From positions 1 to 6,786 of the forward strand of contig CAMPJQ010000150.1 of the NCBI GenBank assembly GCA_946886925.1: 6,786 nucleotides of DNA, written 5' to 3'. Both the position numbers and the translations under genes were made by a program. This document shows, piece by piece, positions 1-5,407 of this stretch. Numbering within the stretch: position 1 is the first letter of the stretch; each line of letters starts with the position of its first letter. This DNA is from an uncultured Terrimonas sp. Its GTDB lineage: Bacteria; Bacteroidota; Bacteroidia; Chitinophagales; Chitinophagaceae. The notes below the pieces were generated by a model. That model was not told where the DNA came from, did no database searches, and was given only the letters and a program-made list of their open reading frames with translations.

Positions 1-54
1 GTTTTTTACAGATCCAATGGGAATTGAAAATTGAAGCCGGGATAAAATAATAAT

Positions 55-59
55 AAGGA
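55..59 (+). promoter_or_regulatory. Probable ribosome binding site of the SulP gene
   Basis: AAGGA lies 10 bases before the ATG at 70, a workable Shine-Dalgarno position. It supports that ATG over the overlapping ATG at 66, whose frame meets a TAG after three codons. It is the clearest Shine-Dalgarno-like site in the window. Bases 1-54 are AT-rich leader with a short AATTGAAAATTGAAG repetition, and I see no clear promoter there. Confidence 0.5.
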
Positions 60-69
60 ACAGTAATGT

Positions 70-1731
70 ATGTTTAGACCTAAATTATGGGATACCTTAA
101 AAAACTATAACAGGCAGCAGTTTGTTAGGGATGTGATGGCCGGTTTAATAGTAGGTGTTGTGGCTCTGCCGCTTGCTATTGCCTTTGCCATAGCTTCAGG
201 GGTGTCGCCGGAAAAGGGGTTGTATACGGCGGTTATTGCAGGTTTTATTATTTCTGCGCTGGGTGGCAGCAAGGTACAAATTGGCGGGCCCACGGGAGCA
301 TTTATTGTAATTGTATATGGCATTGTTCAGCAATTTGGTATTAGTGGTTTAATTATAGCCACTTTTATTGCCGGGGTAATCCTCATCATCATGGGCATTG
401 CCCGCCTGGGCGCTATCATTAAATTTATACCCTATCCCTTAATTGTTGGATTTACCAGTGGTATCGCCCTCATTATTTTCTCTTCGCAGGTGAAAGACTT
501 TTTGGGGTTGCAGATGGGCGAAGTGCCTGCTGATTTTACAGGTAAATGGAAAAGCTATATCGGCCATTTCCGGTCGGCGAATATATATGCGTTTTTAATT
601 GCAGCAGGTACGGTTGCTATTATTGCTTTGTGGCCTAAACTTACACGTAAAATACCGGGTTCATTAATTGCCCTTTTGGTTACAACTGCTGTGGTACAAC
701 TATTGCATCTGCCTGTAGAAACCATTGGCAGCCGTTTCGGCAGTATTCCTTCTTCCTTTCCTTCACCTGTAATTCCCGATCTTGATTTCAACACGATTCA
801 GAAGCTGATCGCGCCCGCTTTTACCATCGCTTTGCTTGGCGGTATTGAATCTTTATTATCGGCCATCGTGGCCGACGGAATGATCGGGGGAAATCACAGG
901 TCCAACACCGAACTCATAGCGCAGGGCACAGCCAATATCTTCTCCTCTATTTTTGGCGGTATACCCGCTACCGGCGCCATAGCCCGTACGGCAACCAACG
1001 TTAAAAATGGCGGGCGTACGCCGGTGGCAGGCATCGTGCATGCGTTAACGTTATTATTGATCATATTGTTTATAGGCAAATGGGCGGCCCTGATACCCAT
1101 GGCTGCATTGGCCGGCATACTGGTAATTGTGGCTTATAACATGAGTGAATGGGAGAACTTTATTTCAGTAGCAAAGGGCCCGCGTGGCGATACCGCGGTA
1201 TTGTTTACTACTTTTTTTCTTACCGTATTGATTGATCTCACCGTAGCTATTGAAATAGGCATGGTGCTGGCAGTATTCCTGTTTATGAGGAATATGATAA
1301 AGTTTACAGATGTAAATATTCTCACCGATAATTACACAGATCGGGAAGAAGAGCGCGATAAAGACGCGGTAAGCAATTACGCTATTCCGAAAGATGTAGA
1401 AGTATTTGAAATAAACGGACCCTTGTTTTTTGGCGCCGCCTATAAATTTAAAGATGCAATAAAATTTATCAAGAAGCCACCCAGGGTATTCATCATCCGT
1501 ATGCGGCACGTACCCATTATTGACGCTACGGGAATCAGAACCCTGCGTGAAATTTATAAAGAATCCAGGAGCCGGGGCACAAAATTAATCCTTTCGGAAG
1601 TGCACAGCAAACAAGTGCTGGATGAACTGAGAGCTGCCCGTTTGCTATTTGCTGTTGGTAAGGCTAATGTAACGGGAACTTTTGAGCAGGCATTGAAAAG
1701 GAGCAATGTAGTGGTGAATAGTGAGAAGTGA
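70..1731 (+). CDS. SulP/SLC26-family anion transporter with C-terminal STAS domain
   Basis: This is a 553-residue inner-membrane transporter of the SulP (SLC26) family, complete and of normal length. An N-terminal amphipathic stretch (about 1-20) leads into a hydrophobic core of roughly a dozen helices up to about residue 408. Family hallmarks are the segment around 33-57 ([20 protein letters not shown]), GGPTGAF at 72-78 in the substrate-site region, and [14 protein letters not shown] at 305-318. A charged linker (about 420-437) joins the core to a cytoplasmic STAS domain (about 440-545) carrying the conserved IDATGIRTL at 484-492. Known members move sulfate, bicarbonate, chloride or C4-dicarboxylates (BicA and DauA are bacterial examples). 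The sequence does not reveal the substrate, and no carbonic anhydrase or sulfur-assimilation gene is adjacent. It appears to be a single-gene unit. Its last four codons and its stop lie in a short repeat that continues downstream. Confidence 0.93.
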   Translation: MFRPKLWDTLKNYNRQQFVRDVMAGLIVGVVALPLAIAFAIASGVSPEKGLYTAVIAGFIISALGGSKVQIGGPTGAFIVIVYGIVQQFGISGLIIATFIAGVILIIMGIARLGAIIKFIPYPLIVGFTSGIALIIFSSQVKDFLGLQMGEVPADFTGKWKSYIGHFRSANIYAFLIAAGTVAIIALWPKLTRKIPGSLIALLVTTAVVQLLHLPVETIGSRFGSIPSSFPSPVIPDLDFNTIQKLIAPAFTIALLGGIESLLSAIVADGMIGGNHRSNTELIAQGTANIFSSIFGGIPATGAIARTATNVKNGGRTPVAGIVHALTLLLIILFIGKWAALIPMAALAGILVIVAYNMSEWENFISVAKGPRGDTAVLFTTFFLTVLIDLTVAIEIGMVLAVFLFMRNMIKFTDVNILTDNYTDREEERDKDAVSNYAIPKDVEVFEINGPLFFGAAYKFKDAIKFIKKPPRVFIIRMRHVPIIDATGIRTLREIYKESRSRGTKLILSEVHSKQVLDELRAARLLFAVGKANVTGTFEQALKRSNVVVNSEK

Positions 1732-1774
1732 AAATTTAAAAGTGAGAAGTGAAAGGTGAGCGTGAAAAGTGGGT
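1720..1774 (+). repeat. Short degenerate tandem repeat at the end of the SulP gene
   Basis: AGTGAGAAGTGAAAA (1720-1734) is followed 21 bases later by AGTGAGAAGTGAAAG (1741-1755), then by decayed copies (GGTGAGCGTGAAAAGTGGG). The first copy overlaps the final SulP codons and its TGA stop. Simple GTGA/GAAA repeats of this kind are common between genes in Bacteroidota (general knowledge). No function is evident. Confidence 0.7.
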
Positions 1775-1804
1775 CAATGAGTATCAGTCTATCGTTAGTG
1801 CGTT

Positions 1805-1840
1805 TAAGCTGAAATTTGAATGCTGATAGCCCGCAGCTTA
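1805..1840. repeat. Inverted repeat TAAGCTG / CAGCTTA with an embedded intergenic motif
   Basis: TAAGCTG (1805-1811) and CAGCTTA (1834-1840) are perfect 7-base inverted arms around a 22-base spacer. The spacer side holds TGCTGATAGCCCGCAGCTT (1821-1839), 16 of 19 bases identical to TGCTGATAGCTCACAGCCT at 5335-5353, ahead of the MutS2 gene. There is no T-run after the right arm, so it is not a standard terminator for the SulP gene. A dispersed intergenic repeat is the simplest reading. Confidence 0.35.
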
Positions 1841-1890
1841 TAGGAGAGGTGATGCGTTTGAGGATGTAGGTGATCAACCGTTATGCAAGA

Positions 1891-1905
1891 CAACTAAAAA
1901 AGTTG
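1891..1905. repeat. Small dyad upstream of the GH97 gene
   Basis: CAACT (1891-1895), AAAAA, AGTTG (1901-1905) is a perfect 5-base dyad. A competing pairing joins ATCAAC (1873-1878) to GTTGAT (1902-1907). TATAAT at 1918-1923 lies 13 bases downstream of the dyad and 29 bases before the glycosidase start. This could be an operator beside a promoter, but a stem this short can arise by chance in AT-rich DNA, and there is no good TAnnTTTG match. Confidence 0.2.
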
Positions 1906-1952
1906 ATTAACTTGTAGTATAATTTATTTATAACGCTTGCTTAACTGCCGGT

Positions 1953-3926
1953 ATGAAAATATTTTCCGCATTTCTTATACTGCTGCTGTTTTATATGCCA
2001 TGTAGGGCCGATGTGATCAAAGAAATACAATCTCCGTCGGGAGATGTTAAGGTTGCCGTAAGCATTGATCAAACCATTACCTATACGGTATCTTATAAAA
2101 ACCAGCCCTTACTTTTTCCGTCTGTTATTGATATGATGCTTGAAGATGGCAGAAAACTTTCAGGTAAACCTCACCACCCTAAAATAAATACCCGTTCAGT
2201 AAATGAGGTGATCGTATCGCCCGTTCCCGAAAAACGAAAGCATATTCCCGATATATACAATGAAATGCTGATTCGCTTTACCAATGGATTTGGCCTTGTT
2301 CTCAGGGTTTACGATGATGGTATTGCTTACAGGATCACAACAGCATTTAAGGATTCGATTGTTATAAAAGATGAGATCGCTGAATTTAATCTTCCTCAAA
2401 ATGCCCTGCTTTATTTTCCTGAAGTAGTGAAAAGAGGCAACCAGGATAAATACCACACCAGTTTTGAAGAGCCTTACCAGGTAAAATCATTGGATAGTGT
2501 AACGGAAGACAATCTGTGCTTTACACCTGTACTTATTGCATCTGCCGGACGTCCGAAAATAGTAATTACAGATGCGGATATTGAGGATTACCCAGGTATG
2601 TTTGTTACGGGCAAAAGCAGCAATACATTAAGGGCGGAGTTCGCGCCTTATCCCCTGGAGGAAACGGTTGCGCCGGGCGACTTTCAACAGTTGTATGTTT
2701 CGAAGCGGGCAGAATATATTGCCAGAACAAAAGGTAGGCGACATTTTCCATGGCGTGTACTGATGATCGCTCCGGAAGATAAGGATTTGCCTGCCAATGA
2801 TCTGGTATATCGTCTTGCTTCGCCTTCAAGAGTGGAGGATATTTCCTGGGTTCACCCGGGTAAGGCTACAGATGAATGGATCATTTCCTCTAATATTTTT
2901 AATGTAGATTTTAAGAGTGGCATCAATACCGCCACGTACAAATATTATATTGATTTTGCCAAACGTTTCGGGTTTGAACGCATTATGATGGATGCTGGAT
3001 GGAGTGATAATAACGATTTGTTTAAGATCAATCCTGATATTGACATGGAGGCAATAGCAGCATATGCCAGAAAGCAAAACGTGAAGCTGAGCATGTGGAC
3101 GCTGGCCATGACCTTAGATAAACAATTGGAGCCCGCGCTTGAACAATTCAATAGATGGGGTGTGGATTTTATAATGACAGATTTTATTGACCGCGATGAT
3201 CAGAAAGCCGTAAAATTTTTCTATAAAATTGCCGAAGCCTGTGCAAAACATAAGATCATGATCATGTTTCACGGCGCCTTTAAGCCGGCAGGGTTTAACC
3301 GCACCTATCCTCATGCTGTTACCCGTGAAGCAGTGCTGGGCTCCGAATACAATATATGGAGCAGCAAGGCAACACCCGACCACAATTTGTTGCTTCCCTA
3401 TATTCGCATGACGGCAGGCCCAATGGATTATGAACCGGGAATATTAGACAATGCCACGGAAAGAACTTTTCGGCCGATAGGAGAAAAAGTAATGTCGTTT
3501 GGAACCCGCTGCCAGCAACTGGCCATGTACGTGGTATACGAAAGCCCCATACAGTTTTTTTCGGGCAACCCGTCACAGGGTTTGCTGGAGCCGGAGTTTA
3601 TGGAGCTGCTCGGCAGCATTCCCACTACCTGGGATACGACCATTGTACTGGATGGCAAACTGGGTGAGTACATTATAACAGCACGCAAAAAAGACAATGC
3701 GTGGTTTATCGGGGCTATGAATGATCTTACAGAAAGAACATTTACTGTTCCGCTTGATTTTTTAGAAAATGAAAATTATGCGGCCACTATTTGTGAAGAT
3801 GGAATGAATGCCAACAGGTACGCTTCGGATTACAAATTGTATTCTCAAAAGCTCAGCCGCAAAGATTCTATCAGTATTAAAATGGCTCCGGGTGGCGGGT
3901 ATCTCATCAGGCTCCGGCCACAATAG
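1953..3926 (+). CDS. Secreted glycoside hydrolase family 97 (probable retaining alpha-galactosidase-type)
   Basis: This 657-residue protein hydrolyses alpha-glycosidic bonds outside the cytoplasm. Residues 1-19 form a Sec signal peptide (hydrophobic 4-15, likely cleavage after CRA). Three GH97 parts follow: an N-terminal beta-sandwich (about 25-285), a TIM barrel (about 300-555) and a C-terminal beta domain (about 560-655). Barrel landmarks are MMDAGW (345-350), TDFIDRDDQ (409-417), FHGAFKPAG (439-447), RTYPHAVTREAVLGSEY (450-466) and MDYEPG (491-496). D410 and E465 are 55 residues apart, as are the nucleophile D415 and acid/base E470 that I recall for the retaining Bacteroides GH97 alpha-galactosidase BT1871. 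The inverting SusB type lacks that Asp nucleophile. GH97 enzymes use Ca2+, and nearby Glu residues probably bind it. Galactoside preference is inferred. No susC/susD genes flank it, and its stop is 3 bases from the convergent msrA stop. No clear Shine-Dalgarno precedes the ATG, but the signal peptide fixes this start. Confidence 0.93.
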   Translation: MKIFSAFLILLLFYMPCRADVIKEIQSPSGDVKVAVSIDQTITYTVSYKNQPLLFPSVIDMMLEDGRKLSGKPHHPKINTRSVNEVIVSPVPEKRKHIPDIYNEMLIRFTNGFGLVLRVYDDGIAYRITTAFKDSIVIKDEIAEFNLPQNALLYFPEVVKRGNQDKYHTSFEEPYQVKSLDSVTEDNLCFTPVLIASAGRPKIVITDADIEDYPGMFVTGKSSNTLRAEFAPYPLEETVAPGDFQQLYVSKRAEYIARTKGRRHFPWRVLMIAPEDKDLPANDLVYRLASPSRVEDISWVHPGKATDEWIISSNIFNVDFKSGINTATYKYYIDFAKRFGFERIMMDAGWSDNNDLFKINPDIDMEAIAAYARKQNVKLSMWTLAMTLDKQLEPALEQFNRWGVDFIMTDFIDRDDQKAVKFFYKIAEACAKHKIMIMFHGAFKPAGFNRTYPHAVTREAVLGSEYNIWSSKATPDHNLLLPYIRMTAGPMDYEPGILDNATERTFRPIGEKVMSFGTRCQQLAMYVVYESPIQFFSGNPSQGLLEPEFMELLGSIPTTWDTTIVLDGKLGEYIITARKKDNAWFIGAMNDLTERTFTVPLDFLENENYAATICEDGMNANRYASDYKLYSQKLSRKDSISIKMAPGGGYLIRLRPQ

Positions 3927-3929
3927 AGC

Positions 3930-4604
3930 TTACTGTTTTTTTAATTTATCTTTAAATATTTTTTCAAATTTTTCCAGCTTGGGCCTTATTACATACTGGC
4001 AGTAAGGCGCTTTGCCGTTGAGCTTAAAGTAATTCTGATGGTAATTTTCCGCTATGTAGAAATTTTTAAAAGGTTCAATGGCTGTTACAATGGGATTGGG
4101 CCACGCGCCGCTTTTATCCAATTCGGTTTTATAAGCTTCGGCTTTTTCTTTCTGGGTGTTATCGTGATAAAAGATCACGCTGCGGTACTGCGGCCCCACG
4201 TCGTTACCCTGTCTGTTTAAAGTGGTAGGGTCGTGTGTTTTCCAGAACACTTCCAGTAATTCATCGAAACTGATAATGGTGGGATCATACACAATTTGCA
4301 GCGCTTCTGCATGCCCCGTATTCTTTTCACAAACCTGTTCATAGGTGGGGTTGGCCACATGTCCGCCACTGTAGCCGCTGGTTACTTTTTTAACGCCTTC
4401 CAATTGCTGAAAAATAGCTTCTGTACACCAGAAACAGCCGTTTGCGAAAGTAGCAACTGCGGTATGGGCATCCGTAGTAACAGCAGCAGGATGAATAGTA
4501 GTATCGTTGCTCATATTATTTGTTTTTGTAGAATTGCTTTTTGCACCGCAGGAAAACAATGCGGTTGCCGGGATCATTCCAAGGATCAGAAAAAGGTATT
4601 TCAT
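3930..4604 (-). CDS. msrA: Peptide-methionine (S)-S-oxide reductase MsrA, lipoprotein form
   Basis: This 224-residue MsrA reduces the S-epimer of methionine sulfoxide in proteins. A lipoprotein signal with lipobox LFSC (16-19) predicts lipidation at C19. A Ser/Thr/Asn-rich tether (about 20-48) leads to the catalytic domain (about 49-210). The nucleophilic Cys is C57 in GCFWCTE (56-62). With the offset of +6 from the E. coli numbering (C51), Y88, E100, D135 and Y140 fall on the E. coli active-site residues Y82, E94, D129 and Y134. C202 in PYCQYVIRPKL is the likely resolving Cys, and C60 and C92 are further cysteines. There is no fused MsrB domain. The residues after C19 (GAKSNS) lack an acidic surface-export signal, so a periplasm-facing anchor is inferred. 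The ATG at 4604 is chosen because it gives the full lipoprotein signal. It needs a reductant supplied across the membrane, and none is encoded nearby. Confidence 0.95.
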   Translation of the reverse strand: MKYLFLILGMIPATALFSCGAKSNSTKTNNMSNDTTIHPAAVTTDAHTAVATFANGCFWCTEAIFQQLEGVKKVTSGYSGGHVANPTYEQVCEKNTGHAEALQIVYDPTIISFDELLEVFWKTHDPTTLNRQGNDVGPQYRSVIFYHDNTQKEKAEAYKTELDKSGAWPNPIVTAIEPFKNFYIAENYHQNYFKLNGKAPYCQYVIRPKLEKFEKIFKDKLKKQ

Positions 4605-4807
4605 CGCTTAACATTTACGAATGATAAATATTATGCCAATCAGAACGCAAGTTACTGAATACGGCAAAGAATATACGCAGTAAGCGGATAGCGGAGACGT
4701 TAAATTTTGTTAAAGACGAATCCGTTTCTTCTGATATGCGGACCGATACCGTTCGGACGATCGCCCTGGTATACGTCTCACGTAGTATCACCACGGCTAC
4801 TTTTTTT
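4605..4807. other. Upstream region of msrA without a convincing gene
   Basis: About 200 bp lie between the msrA start and the repeat array. On the msrA strand they should hold its promoter. TATTCTTTG (4666-4674 read on the - strand) is close to the Bacteroidota -7 element TAnnTTTG but has one extra spacer base, and no good -33 box precedes it. CGGACCGAT (4739-4747) and CGGACGAT (4754-4761) form a near-direct repeat. A T8 run (4801-4808) marks the border with the array. Open frames on both strands here show no recognisable protein family and run into the repeats. Confidence 0.5.
4699..4714 (-). promoter_or_regulatory. Direct repeat TTTAAC-N4-TTTAAC upstream of msrA
   Basis: Read toward msrA the sequence is TTTAACAAAATTTAAC: two identical hexamers with a 10-base period, one helical turn, about 95 bases before the msrA start. 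Half-sites on one face of the helix are typical of activator binding, but the AT-rich sequence makes chance plausible. No regulator gene is in the window. Confidence 0.25.
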
Positions 4808-4894
4808 TCAGCATGGCTAAGTGTTTTGCTAAGCTCAACTTTAATACTATTGCCTGTCACCCTGACGAAGGAATGGTCTATCTTGGCTACAATA

Positions 4895-4919
4895 AAACGA
4901 TAAACCCTAAACGATAAAC
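4895..4919. repeat. 14-bp direct repeat AAACGATAAAC inside the array
   Basis: AAACGATAAAC occurs at 4895-4905 and 4909-4919, separated by CCT (period 14). A variant, AAACGGTAAACG, sits at 5258-5269 in the matching place after the third forward element. The middle unit has a reverse element there instead, so this spacer is a second, alternative module of the array. Confidence 0.65.
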
Positions 4920-5130
4920 GGCAAATAGGCAATACAGATGCTTCGTGCCCCGCCCCTATGCACAGGCCCAGCATAACAGGCAGCGGGTTCTTTGTTCGGC
5001 TTTGTTACTAAAGCTCAAATTTATTACCACAGCCTGTCACCCTGACGAAGGAAGGGTCTGGCTTCGCTACAATCAATACAGATGCTTCGTGCCTCAGCAT
5101 GACAATACAAAAGTGTGCAGATGCTTCGTA

Positions 5131-5144
5131 CCCGCCACAGCGGG
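5131..5144. repeat. Perfect GC-rich hairpin inside a reverse element
   Basis: CCCGC (5131-5135), CACA, GCGGG (5140-5144) is a perfect 5-base G/C stem. It is part of an insert of about 17 bases that splits the long reverse element at 5118-5160. A related insert at 4948-4966 splits the element at 4935-4978 but has lost the perfect stem. No T-run follows, so an intrinsic terminator is unlikely. Confidence 0.6.
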
Positions 5145-5301
5145 CAGGCTCAGCATGGACAAGCAGTGGGTGCTTTGTTTGGATTTGTTGCTAAAGCTGC
5201 ACCCTATTACCACAGCCTGTCACCCTGAGGCAGGAAGGGTCTGTCTTCGCTACAATCAAACGGTAAACGTATGTCCAAATGTTCCGTGTGAGCACGAACC
5301 C

Positions 5302-5318
5302 CGGTAGGAGCCCTGCCG
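5302..5318. repeat. Hairpin just after the array
   Basis: CGGTAGG (5302-5308), loop AGC, CCTGCCG (5312-5318) gives a 7-base stem with one T/G wobble. It directly follows the last decayed repeat element and lacks a T-run. It may be a further repeat module rather than a terminator. From 5319 to 5353 the sequence is a degenerate AGCCCA/AGCTCA-rich repeat, including the motif shared with 1821-1839. Confidence 0.45.
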
Positions 5319-5373
5319 ACAGCCCAAAGCCCACTGCTGATAGCTCACAGCCTCAATAAAATACATTTCCGCT

Positions 5374-5381
5374 TACCTTTG
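5374..5381 (+). promoter_or_regulatory. Bacteroidota-type -7 element for the MutS2 gene
   Basis: TACCTTTG is a full match to the TAnnTTTG -7 consensus of the Bacteroidota housekeeping sigma factor. It lies 26 bases before the ATG at 5408, implying a leader of roughly 20 bases. The expected TTTG-like -33 box is not evident about 19 bases upstream. A purine-rich AAAAGAAG (5390-5397) precedes the ATG and may aid ribosome binding. Confidence 0.55.
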
Positions 5382-5407
5382 CAAATCTTAAAAAGAAGCA
5401 ATAGAAA

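Larger units (their letters stand above)
4808..5300. repeat. Mosaic repeat array: 27-bp element in alternating orientation within a 180-183 bp direct repeat
   Basis: Forward copies (core TGTCACCCTGA..GGAAGGGTCT) begin at 4853, 5033 and 5216, each preceded by a related linker and running on to CTACAAT. Reverse copies (core CAGATGCTTCGT..CAGCAT) lie at 4935-4978, 5079-5105 and 5118-5160. A cut-off tail sits at 4808-4820 and a decayed copy at about 5274-5297. Reverse-complementing 5079-5105 shows it is the same element: 21 of 27 bases match the third forward copy and 19 of 27 the second, by hand alignment. The order is therefore tail, F, R, F, R, R, F, R. Forward copies are 180 and 183 bases apart, and the two long reverse copies are 183 apart. 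The pattern resembles clustered REP/BIME-type palindromic elements. Transcripts could fold into long imperfect hairpins. I see no transposase or terminal target duplication. Confidence 0.85.

Noticed and set aside
1554..1877. A 107-codon - strand frame over the end of the SulP gene.
   Set aside because: It is antisense to the conserved STAS domain and its Phe/Ser/Leu-rich part is the reverse reading of the GTGAGAAGTGAAAA repeat.
70..3926. The SulP and GH97 genes as one operon.
   Set aside because: They are 221 bases apart with repeats and a possible promoter between them, and have no evident functional link.
4736..4903. A 55-codon + strand frame with a hydrophobic stretch (FFSAWLSVLLSSTLILLPV), a possible small membrane protein.
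   Set aside because: The hydrophobic part and the tail are translated from the array's linker and first forward element, and no ribosome site precedes the ATG.
4615..4974. A 119-codon - strand frame between msrA and the array.
   Set aside because: It starts inside the repeats, has no domain signal or ribosome site, and occupies the expected msrA promoter region. A decayed gene cannot be excluded but is unsupported.
4808..5300. Interpretation of the array as a CRISPR.
   Set aside because: The copies alternate in orientation, vary in sequence and internal length, and are separated by related rather than unique spacers. No cas gene is present.
4945..5307. A 120-codon + strand frame across the repeat array, with an internal duplicated peptide (ITTACHP-D/A-GRV..LRYNQ).
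   Set aside because: The peptide repetition only reflects the DNA repeat, whose period here is 183 bases. In the first unit the same frame is closed by a stop at 4901-4903. No protein family is recognisable.
5302..5318. Intrinsic terminator between the array and the MutS2 gene.
   Set aside because: The stem is good, but no T-run follows on either side and no gene reads into it.
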